64,000 nt of DNA, taken from NCBI RefSeq assembly GCF_002980555.1, contig NZ_PVBT01000001.1:1240001-1304000 (forward strand), given 5' to 3'. This document shows positions 46,016 to 54,580 of the stretch, one piece after another (positions within the stretch are counted from its first letter, which is position 1; every line of letters starts with the position of its first letter). The position numbers and the translations under genes were made by a program. The notes under the pieces were generated by a model. The model ran no database searches and was not told where the DNA came from. It saw nothing but the letters and a program-made list of their open reading frames with translations. The stretch is from Phyllobacterium myrsinacearum (GTDB lineage Bacteria > Pseudomonadota > Alphaproteobacteria > Rhizobiales > Rhizobiaceae).

Positions 46016-48459
46016 GCGCGGATTCTTTCATTGTTGGGGTCCCAGAGCGGCTGATCCGGATGCACGGTGGCCTTGAAGCGTTCGCCGAAAATCTCGATCT
46101 CGATTTGTGTTCCAGGTTCAGTGAGTTCGGTCTTGAGCATGCCGAGCGCGATGGATTTGTCGATCCGGTGCCCCCAGCCGCCCGAGGTGGTTTCGCCAAC
46201 AATGCTGCCCTTGTGCCAGAGCGTCGACATATAGGGCGCATCGCAATCCCCGGCATCGACGGTCAGGGTGACGAAGCGCTTCTTCACACCATGCTGCCTT
46301 TCGCTTTCCAGCGCGGCTTTGCCGAGAAAATCAGGCTTTTCCCATTTGATGAAACGGTCGAGCCCGCTTTGCAACGGCGTATAGTCGGTGGACAGATCGC
46401 CCTTCCAGGCGCGGTAGCCTTTTTCCAGCCGCAGCGAGTCCAGCGCATACATGCCGAACGGTTTTAGCCCGTATGGCTGGCCCGCCTGCCAGACCGCATC
46501 GAAAATCGCCTGGGTATCGGCGACCTTGCTGTGGATTTCCCAGCCCAGTTCTCCGGCAAACGACACGCGCACAAGCTGGCAATAGCGTCCGGCAATCTGC
46601 GTCGTCTGGTGTGACAGCCAGGATTTGCCAAGGTCCGCATCGCAGATACCGGCAAAGAGATCGCGCGCCTTGGGGCCGGTGACGATCTGGCAGGAAAATT
46701 GCTCGGTGACATTGCTGATGCTGATCGCGCTGCCCCTGGGCAGGTGTTTTTGCAGCCATTCCAGATCGTGCCACTCGGCAACGCCCGCAGTGATGAGGAA
46801 AAACACGTCCTCATCAATGGCCATGATCGACATTTCCGTGACGACACGGCCCTTTGCATCGGCGAAATAGCCAAGGCCGATGCGGCCGGGTTTCGGCACC
46901 AGACCGGTGATCAGGCCGGAAAGCCAGTCGCGTGCGCCCGGCCCGCTCACCTTGAAGCGGGAAAAACCGGGCAGATCGAGAATGCCGACGGCATCGCGCA
47001 CCGCATGGCATTCCTCGCGGATGCGCCGCTGCCACGGCCCTTCCCGCTTAAAGGTCTGTGTCGCCTCTTCGGACGTGTCGTCGCCGGGCTGCGCATACCA
47101 GTTTGCCCGCTCCCAGCCATTATAGGCGCCGAACTGCGCGCCCAAACCGGTCACGCGCGCATGCAGCGGCGAAAGCTTTTTGTCGCGTCCCGCGGACCAT
47201 GTATGGCGCGGAAAATGAATGGCATATTCGTGGCCATAGACCTCCACGCCCTTGGCAACGCTGTAGTCGTGGTCGGCAAAGGCGGTGAAGCGGCGCGGAT
47301 CGCAGGACCACATGTCCCATTCGGTCGCGCCTTCCGTGACCCATTCGGCCAGAACTTTTCCTGCCCCGCCCGCCTGCGCGATGCCGAAGGTGAACACACA
47401 GGCTTCGAACGCATTGGGTACGCCCGGCATCGGCCCGATCAGCGGATTGCCGTCGGGCGCATAGGGAATGGGGCCATTGATGATTTTCGACAGGCCGGCG
47501 GTGCCGAGGATCGGCACGCGGGCGATTGCGTCGTTCAGATACCATTCGAGCCGTTCCAGATCGTCAGGAAACAGCTGGAAGGAGAAATCGTCCGGCATCG
47601 GATCGTCGGCCGTTGCCCAATGCGCCCGGCAATTGCGCTCATAGGGCCCGAGATTCATGCCGTTCTTTTCCTGCCGGAGATAATAGGACGAATCCACATC
47701 GCGCAGCAGCGGCAGCTTGTGGCCCTCTTGGCGGCTCCATGCGGCAATCTCGGGGATCTCGTCGAACAGCAGATATTGATGGCTCATGACCATCATCGGC
47801 ACGGCGCGGCCAAACAGCCTGCCGATTTCCTGCGCGCGGTAACCGGCGGCATTGACCACATATTCGCAGCGGATCTCGCCCTGCGGCGTCGCGATCACCC
47901 ATTCGTCGCCGTCGCGCCGGGCACCCGTCACCGGGCAGAAACGGATGATTTTTGCACCCATGTCGCGCGCGCCCTTCGCCAGCGCCTGCGTCAGCTGGGC
48001 GGGATCGATATCGCCATCGTTCGGATCGTACAGCGCACCGGCCAGATCATGCGTCGCAATGAAGGGATAGCGGCCATTGATCTCATCGACGCCGAGCACA
48101 TCGATATCCATGCCCTGATAGCGGCCCATGCCTTTCACGCGCTGGAACTCGCGCATGCGCTCCTTGCCATGGGCGAGCCGCAGCGAACCGGTGACATGGT
48201 AGTTCATGGGATAATCGACTTCCTGCGCCAGCCGCCGGTACAGCTCGGCGGAATAGCGCTGCATGTTCATCACCGACCACGAGGCGGAGAAGGTCGGCAC
48301 ATTGCCCGCCGCATGCCAGGTGGAGCCTGATGTCAGCTCGTTCTTCTCCAGAAGCACGCAATCGGTCCATCCGGCCTTGGCGAGATGATACAGCGATGAG
48401 ACGCCGACCGCCCCGCCGCCGATGATGACGACCCGCGCCGACGTTGGAAATTCAGACAT
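46012..48459 (-). CDS. FAD/GcvT-type dimethylglycine or sarcosine dehydrogenase, copy B
   Basis: An 815-residue paralogue with the same architecture: VVIIGGGAVGVSSLYHLAKAGW, SGSTWHAAGNVPTF (FAD-attachment His), and a C-terminal GcvT domain (GLGYFADAKGRVVTEMSI, FAGELGWEIHSK). It is clearly diverged from copy A, which suggests different substrates such as dimethylglycine for one and sarcosine or another N-methyl amine for the other. The gene starts 32 bases after the Rieske oxygenase stop, in the same operon. Confidence 0.87.
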   Translation of the reverse strand: MSEFPTSARVVIIGGGAVGVSSLYHLAKAGWTDCVLLEKNELTSGSTWHAAGNVPTFSASWSVMNMQRYSAELYRRLAQEVDYPMNYHVTGSLRLAHGKERMREFQRVKGMGRYQGMDIDVLGVDEINGRYPFIATHDLAGALYDPNDGDIDPAQLTQALAKGARDMGAKIIRFCPVTGARRDGDEWVIATPQGEIRCEYVVNAAGYRAQEIGRLFGRAVPMMVMSHQYLLFDEIPEIAAWSRQEGHKLPLLRDVDSSYYLRQEKNGMNLGPYERNCRAHWATADDPMPDDFSFQLFPDDLERLEWYLNDAIARVPILGTAGLSKIINGPIPYAPDGNPLIGPMPGVPNAFEACVFTFGIAQAGGAGKVLAEWVTEGATEWDMWSCDPRRFTAFADHDYSVAKGVEVYGHEYAIHFPRHTWSAGRDKKLSPLHARVTGLGAQFGAYNGWERANWYAQPGDDTSEEATQTFKREGPWQRRIREECHAVRDAVGILDLPGFSRFKVSGPGARDWLSGLITGLVPKPGRIGLGYFADAKGRVVTEMSIMAIDEDVFFLITAGVAEWHDLEWLQKHLPRGSAISISNVTEQFSCQIVTGPKARDLFAGICDADLGKSWLSHQTTQIAGRYCQLVRVSFAGELGWEIHSKVADTQAIFDAVWQAGQPYGLKPFGMYALDSLRLEKGYRAWKGDLSTDYTPLQSGLDRFIKWEKPDFLGKAALESERQHGVKKRFVTLTVDAGDCDAPYMSTLWHKGSIVGETTSGGWGHRIDKSIALGMLKTELTEPGTQIEIEIFGERFKATVHPDQPLWDPNNERIRA

Positions 48460-48491
48460 ATACGGTCTCCCATGATCTCATGCTGTTTGGC

Positions 48492-49724
48492 TTACGCCCG
48501 TGCGATTTCATCGAGGTACCACTGGATGTACCGCAACTCGTTGTGTTCCATGGGCGCGATGGGCCCCGGCACGAAATAGTGCGAGCGCACGCCGCGCGCC
48601 GTGTGTTCGATGATCGTCTTGTCCTCGGCGGTGGTCACCTTCCAGAGCCATGTCAGCTTGTCCAGATCGTAATCCCGGCCCTCCTGCGCATCGCCGCGCA
48701 CCAGCCAGATCAGCTCCATCTCGCAGGTATCAGCCGTCTTCGGAATGAAACGATAAATCATGCCATGGTCGGGGTAGCACACGAGGAAACTGGTACCGCC
48801 AAGGTGGATGGAGGTCACGCCGCCATCGAATTCGGTGAAACGCCCCATCAGCGGGCCAACCGGCGAGCCATCCTCGCTGCCGCTCGACACGCCGTCATAG
48901 AGCGCATAGCGGAACGTATGAATCGTTTCATGGCCCTGCGCGGAACTCTGCCAATGGTCACCCGTAGCGATATCGATGCCGAGCGCGCAGGTGCGCTGCT
49001 CCATCCGGGCATTCAGCTCGGTGATTTTTTCCAGCGGCTGCTCAAGCGCATGAGTCTGCGAATATTCCGGATGCGCCGGACCGCAGTGGTAACACTCGAC
49101 ATAATTTTCAACCGCCAGTTTCCAGTTGGCATCTACCGGATAGGTCTCGCGGTGCGCCACCTTGGCATCGGCCCAGCCATATTGGCCGCAGGTGGTGCGC
49201 AGCGACTGCTCGATAATGTCGAAGTTCAACGGTTCGTCGGCAAAGCAGATAAAAATCAACCCTTCGGCCACACGCACATGCAGTTTTTTCAGGCCATGCG
49301 CACTGCGGTCGAAATCCCGCGGCATCAGCCGCGCTGCGCGCAGGCTGCCGTCATTCATATAGGTCCAAGCGTGATAGGGACAGACGAAGAAGCGGGCATT
49401 GCCCTTCTGCTGGGTGCAGACCTCGGCGCCGCGATGGCGGCAGACATTGAGAAACGCGTGGATCGAACCGTCTTCGGTGCGCGACACGATCACCGCCTCC
49501 GAATCGATCTTGAACAGCTCGAAATCGCCCGCATTGGGAATGATGCTGGCATGGCCGATGCAATGCCAATGGCGGCGGAACACACGTTCCATATCCCGGG
49601 CATAGACATCCGGATCCATGTAGAAGGCGCGCGCCAGCCCATGACCGGGCCGGTATTCCGCAATCATGCGATCGATCTTGTCGCCTGCCGGTGCAACGCC
49701 GGCCAATGCCTGTTCCGCGCCCAT
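48492..49724 (-). CDS. Rieske oxygenase, probable glycine betaine monooxygenase (GbcA-like)
   Basis: A 410-residue ring-hydroxylating-type oxygenase alpha subunit. The Rieske cluster ligands are Cys95-x-His97 (NVCRHRGAE) and Cys115-x2-His118 (VCPYHAWTY); mononuclear iron ligands are His213 and His218 in ENYVECYHCGPAHPEY. Such enzymes demethylate glycine betaine (GbcA) or stachydrine. Operon position ahead of two dimethylglycine-dehydrogenase-like genes favours betaine. No GbcB-type reductase gene is in the window. The ATG at 49724 follows GAGG; the upstream extension overlaps the LysR gene region. Confidence 0.85.
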   Translation of the reverse strand: MGAEQALAGVAPAGDKIDRMIAEYRPGHGLARAFYMDPDVYARDMERVFRRHWHCIGHASIIPNAGDFELFKIDSEAVIVSRTEDGSIHAFLNVCRHRGAEVCTQQKGNARFFVCPYHAWTYMNDGSLRAARLMPRDFDRSAHGLKKLHVRVAEGLIFICFADEPLNFDIIEQSLRTTCGQYGWADAKVAHRETYPVDANWKLAVENYVECYHCGPAHPEYSQTHALEQPLEKITELNARMEQRTCALGIDIATGDHWQSSAQGHETIHTFRYALYDGVSSGSEDGSPVGPLMGRFTEFDGGVTSIHLGGTSFLVCYPDHGMIYRFIPKTADTCEMELIWLVRGDAQEGRDYDLDKLTWLWKVTTAEDKTIIEHTARGVRSHYFVPGPIAPMEHNELRYIQWYLDEIARA

Positions 49725-49791
49725 GTTAGCCTCGCTCGAAAAGAGTGTTCCCCGGACGCGCTCCCTTGTTTCCCGGATGCGTCGCAGATTA

Positions 49792-49851
49792 GAATGATTC
49801 CGCATTGGGCGCCGTTCAAGCGATGGTTGCTCATCAAGACATGAATTATTC
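49792..49851. promoter_or_regulatory. Two GAATNATTC sites between the Rieske and LysR genes
   Basis: GAATGATTC (49792-49800) and GAATTATTC (49843-49851) are the same 9-bp palindrome 51 bases apart, about five helical turns, in the 157-base divergent promoter region. They are candidates for binding by the LysR regulator. Confidence 0.4.
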
Positions 49852-49881
49852 TCAACAGTCTGTTTTACAGGATGCCGCCCG

Positions 49882-50778
49882 ATGATGTCGAAGCCCAGAA
49901 TACCGCCGCTCGGCTCATTGCGCGCGTTTGAAGCCTCGGCGCGCCTCTTGAGCTTTCGCCTGGCGGGCGACGAGCTGGGCGTCACCCAATCGGCCATCAG
50001 CCACCGCATTTCCGAGCTGGAGGCGATTCTCGGGGTAAAGCTGTTCGAACGCCTGCCGCGCGGCGTGGCGCTGACCGATGCCGGCACGCTGTATTATCCT
50101 TATATGCGCGATGCCTTCGAAAAGATCGCCCGCGGCACGGCACTGATCAACCGGCTGGGCACGACGGACGATCTGGCGCTTGAAACCTATGCGACGTTCG
50201 CCATCCGCTGGCTCATTCCGCGCCTGACCGATTTCCGCAGGGTCAATCCGAACCTTGCCATCCGCATCGGCACCAGCCAGCTCGACTGGGAACTCAACAT
50301 CGACAGTTCCGATATCGGCATCATCCATACCACCCGGCCGGAGCGGATGAACCTGCATTACCGGCTGCTTGTCAAAGCCGAGATGTTTCCGGTGTGCAGC
50401 GCGGCGGTTGCCGCGCGGATCGCGGGCAACACCGAGGCAAAGGCACTCAACAAGGTGCCGCGCCTGGCGCTCTATACCGCACCCGAGGATTGGGGCACGT
50501 GGCTCGATGCCGCCGGCATTGCCGATAACGGCCAGGCGGTGACGCTGAAGTTCGACACCTATCTCGCCGCGCTGCAATCGGCTCTCGACGGCCAGGGACT
50601 GGCCATCGCGCCGGGCTTTCTCGTCGCGGACGATCTGAAGGCGGGGCGTCTGGTGGCGCCGTTTGCGCTGAGGGTGCCACAGCCCGGTGCCTGGTACATG
50701 ATTTGCCGCAAGGAGCGGGTCAATGAAACCCGCATCCGCCAGTTCGAGAAGTGGCTGGTGGAGCAGTTCGGCGGATGA
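49882..50778 (+). CDS. LysR family regulator (GcvA-like)
   Basis: A 298-residue LTTR with N-terminal winged HTH (PPLGSLRAFEASARLLSFRLAGDELGVTQSAISHRISELEAILG) and a C-terminal periplasmic-binding-like effector domain ending near KWLVEQFGG. It resembles GcvA. Divergent placement from the Rieske/dehydrogenase operon implies control of betaine demethylation, with glycine betaine or a downstream amine as a possible effector. Confidence 0.9.
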   Translation: MMSKPRIPPLGSLRAFEASARLLSFRLAGDELGVTQSAISHRISELEAILGVKLFERLPRGVALTDAGTLYYPYMRDAFEKIARGTALINRLGTTDDLALETYATFAIRWLIPRLTDFRRVNPNLAIRIGTSQLDWELNIDSSDIGIIHTTRPERMNLHYRLLVKAEMFPVCSAAVAARIAGNTEAKALNKVPRLALYTAPEDWGTWLDAAGIADNGQAVTLKFDTYLAALQSALDGQGLAIAPGFLVADDLKAGRLVAPFALRVPQPGAWYMICRKERVNETRIRQFEKWLVEQFGG

Positions 50779-50800
50779 AACCACCGATTGCTGTTGTTTA

Positions 50801-50958
50801 ACCCCCCTCTGGGCTGCCGCCCATCTCCCCCACAAGGGGGGAGATCAGCTTTCACAATTGTTTCAGCCAATCTTCAAGGGTGAAAGCTAAGCGGGATGAT
50901 CGATGCCAATGTGATCTCCCCCCTTGTGGGGGAGATGTCCGGCAGGACAGAGGGGGGT
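50801..50958. repeat. REP/BIME-like palindromic element, copy 2
   Basis: About 158 bp bounded by ACCCCCCTCTG and CAGAGGGGGGT. Left arm is the GGGCTGCCGCCC variant and right arm the GTCCGGCAGGAC variant, the opposite combination to copy 1. Each end has the CTCCCCCACAAGGGGGGAG hairpin. The right inner part (GATGCCAATGTGATCTCC) is shared with copy 3. It lies between the convergent LysR and thioesterase genes. Confidence 0.8.
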
Positions 50959-50963
50959 ACAAA

Positions 50964-51443
50964 TCACTTCCTTCTAATCCCGATTGATTTCCCAACCCGC
51001 GCCGGAATCCCAAGCTTCGCATGGGCATCCCGGTAAAACGCCAGCTTTGGCAGCACATCCTCCGGGAACGGCACAACCTTCGGGCCGTTCATATCCACGT
51101 GCAGTGACAGGACTTCCGAGGTCGCAGCGACCCAGCCATCGACGTGAATGATTTCATTATAGGTATGCAAACGCTTGCCGTCGAAATCGATCAGCTGGCT
51201 GGTAACCGTCACCAGATGGTCGAGATGGATCTCCTGCACGTAACAGATATGAACCTCGGCCGTGTAGATCGTCAGCCTGCGTTGCGCCGCATATGTCGGG
51301 CCAAACCCCAGTTCGGCGAGGAATTCGTCACCGCCCCGGTCGAACACCACATTGTAATAGGCCATGTTCAGATGGCCGTTATAATCGATCCACTCCTTTT
51401 CCATGGCTATCGGAGCGGAGCGGTACAATTCACCTTCTGGCAT
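50964..51443 (-). CDS. cdhB: Hotdog thioesterase, probable betainyl-CoA thioesterase (CdhB)
   Basis: A 159-residue 4HBT-family protein starting MPEGELYRSAPIAMEKEWIDYNGHLNMAYYNVVFDRGGDEF, with an active-site Asp/Asn-His region typical of acyl-CoA hotdogs. ATG 51443 follows GAGGGGA. In Pseudomonas carnitine catabolism CdhB hydrolyses betainyl-CoA to glycine betaine and CoA; neighbours here match CdhA, CdhC and CdhR, which supports this role. In some rhizobia this activity is fused to the carnitine dehydrogenase; here it is separate. Confidence 0.78.
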   Translation of the reverse strand: MPEGELYRSAPIAMEKEWIDYNGHLNMAYYNVVFDRGGDEFLAELGFGPTYAAQRRLTIYTAEVHICYVQEIHLDHLVTVTSQLIDFDGKRLHTYNEIIHVDGWVAATSEVLSLHVDMNGPKVVPFPEDVLPKLAFYRDAHAKLGIPARVGKSIGIRRK

Positions 51444-51536
51444 GCTGATATTCCCCTCATTGGTAAAACCCGGCGGCATTTGAACCATGGCAGCTGCCCG
51501 TCCACTGTGTCAAAAACGACTGATAATGGCGGCACC

Positions 51537-52523
51537 CTATCGATTGGCGCCGGAGCGCAGGCTGCTCGGCGGCTTGCCCTCGAAGGTGCGGAACGTGCGC
51601 GCAAAGGCGGCGGCCGAGGAGAAACCCGTGCGCGCGGCGATATCGGCCAGCGGGGTTTTGGTATCGGTGATCAGCCGCCGCGCGATCTTCAGGCGCAGGC
51701 GCAGATAATAGCGGCCCGGTCCCTCGCCCACGGCTTTCGCAAAAATCTTTTCCAGGCTGCGCGCGCTCAGGCCGCAGCGTTTGGCGATCGCGCCGATGGT
51801 GAGCGGCGCATCGAGATTGCCCTCCATAAGCCGGATCGCGGTGGCGAGTTTCGGATGGACATCGTCAAGCCGCCCGAGCGAGACAAGCGGCTGCGCATCA
51901 TTGGATGCATGGGCTTCGTCATAGATGAAGACGCTCGCCACATCGAGCGCCACGGACATGCCGCAGCGCGAGCGGATGAGATGCAGCATCAGGTCGAAGG
52001 TGGGCGATGCACCGCCCGTGGTGAACACCGGCCCGTCGATGACATAGCGGTCCGGCCGGATATCCGCCTCGGGAAATTCGGCGGTGAATTCCTCCATGTC
52101 CTCCCAGTGGGTGGTGGCACGCCGTCCCCGCAGCAGCCCTGCCCGGCCGAGCAGCCATGACCCCGCTTCGATGCCGCCGATCATCCGGTAGTGATGCATG
52201 GCGCGGCGCAGGCTGGCGGTAAAGGTGGTGCGCGAAATATCCGAGGTGCCGAACCCGCCGATCATCAGCAGCATGTCGGCCTTATCAGCCGGATCGAACG
52301 CGCCGGAGACGGCAATCGGCAGGCTGCAGGTGGTGATCGCCGGGTTGCCGTCGAGCGAAACGATCCGCCATTTGAACAGGGTGCTGCCCGAGACGCGGTT
52401 GGCAGCGCGCATCGGGTCGATGGTCGATGCCACGCACATCAGCGACGCGCCGCTGAAGACGAGAACCGTCACCTCAAGCGTTTTGGCATCGGGCAAAAAG
52501 AGGGGCGACGTTTCGCTATTCAT
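51537..52523 (-). CDS. cdhR: GlxA family AraC-type regulator, probable CdhR
   Basis: A 328-residue regulator with an N-terminal DJ-1/PfpI-like amidotransferase domain (VTVLVFSGASLMCVASTIDPMRAANRVSG; MLLMIGGFG) and a C-terminal AraC HTH (RLMEGNLDAPLTIGAIAKRCGLSARSLEKIFAKAVGEGP; DIAARTGFSSAAAFARTF). GlxA proteins of this kind (CdhR, GbdR) sense carnitine- or betaine-type compounds. The gene is divergent from the carnitine operon, with a palindrome between. The upstream frame extension to 52784 overlaps the BKACE gene and is not used. Confidence 0.85.
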   Translation of the reverse strand: MNSETSPLFLPDAKTLEVTVLVFSGASLMCVASTIDPMRAANRVSGSTLFKWRIVSLDGNPAITTCSLPIAVSGAFDPADKADMLLMIGGFGTSDISRTTFTASLRRAMHHYRMIGGIEAGSWLLGRAGLLRGRRATTHWEDMEEFTAEFPEADIRPDRYVIDGPVFTTGGASPTFDLMLHLIRSRCGMSVALDVASVFIYDEAHASNDAQPLVSLGRLDDVHPKLATAIRLMEGNLDAPLTIGAIAKRCGLSARSLEKIFAKAVGEGPGRYYLRLRLKIARRLITDTKTPLADIAARTGFSSAAAFARTFRTFEGKPPSSLRSGANR

Positions 52524-52540
52524 CAAGTTCAATTCGTATA

Positions 52541-52561
52541 TTGCAAAGCATGCATTTGCAA
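52541..52561. promoter_or_regulatory. Palindrome between cdhR and the carnitine operon
   Basis: TTGCAAA (52541-52547) and TTTGCAA (52555-52561) are exact inverted arms around GCATGCA, itself nearly symmetric. It lies in the 79-base gap between divergent starts and is the likely operator for CdhR. Confidence 0.5.
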
Positions 52562-52602
52562 CAGCTGCATGATTTGCCCAACGAAAAAATGGGAGCAAAG
52601 CA

Positions 52603-53508
52603 ATGGGACTCACCCCCAATCGCGACGTATTCATCACCTGTGCCGTCACCGGCGCGGGCGACACGACAGGCCGTTCCGACAAGGTTCCGGTCACCCCGCG
52701 GCAGATCGCCGACGAGTGCATTTCCGCCGCCAATGCCGGTGCCGCCGTGGCGCATATCCATGTGCGCGATCCGAAGACCGGCAAGGGATCGCGCGATGTC
52801 GCGCTCTATGCGGAAGTGGTCGAGCTGATCAAGGCATCCGGCGTCGACATGGTGCTGAACCTCACCGCCGGCATGGGCGGTGATCTGACGCTCGGCAGCA
52901 CCGAACAGCCGATGCCGCCCTCACCTGTTGGAACCGATATGGTCGGCGCCACCGAGCGGCTCGTGCATGTGGCCAAGCTGCGCCCGGAAATCTGCACGCT
53001 CGACTGCGGCACGATGAATTTCGGCGAAGGCGATTACGTCATGACCAATACGCCGGCCATGCTGAAAGACATGGCGGCGCAGATCAAGGCGCTGGGCGTG
53101 CGCCCGGAAGTCGAGATTTTCGATACCGGCCACCTGCTCCTCGCCAAATGGCTCTATGACCAGAAGCTTCTGGAGGACCCGGTCATGGTGCAGCTGTGCA
53201 TGGGCATTCCGTGGGGCGCGCCCGACGATATCAACACGCTTTTGGCGCTGACCAACAACCTGCCCGCCAACTGGACATTTTCAGCCTTCTCCATCGGCCG
53301 CAACCAGCTGCCCTATGCGGCCATGGCCATGCTGGCCGGCGGCAATATCCGCGTCGGCCTCGAAGACAATATCTGGCTCGACAAGGGCGTTCTTGCCACC
53401 AACGGCCAGTTGGTCGAACGGGCCGTGAAGGTCGCCGAAGGCATCGGCGCCAGAATTCTTGGACCGGACGAGGTTCGGGCCCGCATGAAACTGACAAAGG
53501 GCTGGTGA
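52603..53508 (+). CDS. cdhC: BKACE-family dehydrocarnitine cleavage enzyme (CdhC-like)
   Basis: A 301-residue DUF849/beta-keto acid cleavage enzyme. The zinc ligands are His51 and His53 in [19 protein letters not shown], and the TIM-barrel C-terminal part includes [16 protein letters not shown] with the third ligand Glu. In carnitine catabolism this enzyme uses acetyl-CoA to cleave 3-dehydrocarnitine to betainyl-CoA and acetoacetate. It is immediately upstream of carnitine dehydrogenase (four-base gap), which supports this over the lysine-pathway role of the family. Confidence 0.87.
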   Translation: MGLTPNRDVFITCAVTGAGDTTGRSDKVPVTPRQIADECISAANAGAAVAHIHVRDPKTGKGSRDVALYAEVVELIKASGVDMVLNLTAGMGGDLTLGSTEQPMPPSPVGTDMVGATERLVHVAKLRPEICTLDCGTMNFGEGDYVMTNTPAMLKDMAAQIKALGVRPEVEIFDTGHLLLAKWLYDQKLLEDPVMVQLCMGIPWGAPDDINTLLALTNNLPANWTFSAFSIGRNQLPYAAMAMLAGGNIRVGLEDNIWLDKGVLATNGQLVERAVKVAEGIGARILGPDEVRARMKLTKGW

Positions 53509-53512
53509 GATC

Positions 53513-54577
53513 ATGAGCGTCATTCGCAAAGCGGCAGCCGTCGGCGGCGGCGTCATCGGTGCGGGCTGGGTTGCCCGTCTCATCCTCAACGGCATCGACG
53601 TATCGATCTTCGATCCGGACCGGGAGGCGGAACGCAAGGTCAGCGAGGTGATGAAGAATTCACGCCGCGCCTACAAGACCATGGTGCCCGGCGGCCTGCC
53701 GCAGGAGGGCAAGCTGACCTTCGCAAAAACCATTGCCGAAGCCGTGGCCGGTGCCAATTTCATCCAGGAAAGCGTGCCGGAACGCCTCGACCTCAAGCAC
53801 AAGGTGCTGGCGGAGATCGACAAGCACGCGGCGGTCGATGCCATTATCGGCTCGTCCACCTCAGGCATCCTGCCGTCCGATATGCAGACATCGATGCAGC
53901 ATCCCGAGCGCCTTGTTGTCGGCCACCCCTACAACCCGGTCTATCTCCTGCCGCTGGTTGAAATCGTCGGTGGCAAGCTGACCTCGCCGGAAGCCATCGA
54001 AACCGCGCGGGAACTCTATGCTTCCATCGGCATGAAACCCGTCGTCATCCGCAAGGAAATCGAAGCTTTTGTCGGCGACCGCCTGCTCGAAGCCGTCTGG
54101 CGCGAAGCGCTGTGGCTGATCAAGGACGACATCACCACCGTCGAGGAACTCGACGATATCATGCGCTATTCCTTCGGCATCCGCTGGGCGCAGATGGGCA
54201 TGTTCCAGGTTTACCGCGTGGCGGGCGGCGAAGCCGGCATGCGTCACTTCATGGCCCAGTTCGGACCCTGCCTGTCCTGGCCTTGGACAAAGCTGATGGA
54301 CGTGCCTGAACTCACCGACGAACTCGTCGACAAGATCGCCGCCCAGTCCGATGAACAGGCGCATGGCCTCTCCATCCGCGAACTGGAACGCATCCGCGAC
54401 GATAACCTCGTGGCCATCATGGATGCCCTCTCCCGCCAGAACAAGGGCAAGGGCTGGGGTGCCGGTGCGCTCTACAAGGATTACACCAAGCAACTGTCCA
54501 AGCTGGCCAAGAAGCCTGCGGTTTCCAAGGCGGCTGAAAAGGCCGTTTCCAGCAAGCCTAAGAAAAAGAAGGGCTAA
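53513..54577 (+). CDS. cdhA: L-carnitine 3-dehydrogenase
   Basis: NAD+-dependent oxidation of L-carnitine to 3-dehydrocarnitine. The 354-residue protein has the 3-hydroxyacyl-CoA dehydrogenase fold: N-terminal NAD site AAVGGGVIGAGWVARLIL, a catalytic region GHPYNPVYLLPLVEIVGG and a C-terminal helical domain. It is about 30 residues longer than the usual enzyme because of a Lys/Ala-rich tail (KKPAVSKAAEKAVSSK onward, ending KKKKG). The thioesterase domain fused in some rhizobial homologues is absent. Confidence 0.9.
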   Translation: MSVIRKAAAVGGGVIGAGWVARLILNGIDVSIFDPDREAERKVSEVMKNSRRAYKTMVPGGLPQEGKLTFAKTIAEAVAGANFIQESVPERLDLKHKVLAEIDKHAAVDAIIGSSTSGILPSDMQTSMQHPERLVVGHPYNPVYLLPLVEIVGGKLTSPEAIETARELYASIGMKPVVIRKEIEAFVGDRLLEAVWREALWLIKDDITTVEELDDIMRYSFGIRWAQMGMFQVYRVAGGEAGMRHFMAQFGPCLSWPWTKLMDVPELTDELVDKIAAQSDEQAHGLSIRELERIRDDNLVAIMDALSRQNKGKGWGAGALYKDYTKQLSKLAKKPAVSKAAEKAVSSKPKKKKG

Positions 54578-54580
54578 GCC

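Noticed and set aside
46699-48330. 543-codon plus-strand frame across the second dehydrogenase-like gene
   Set aside because: Antisense shadow of a clear FAD/GcvT protein.
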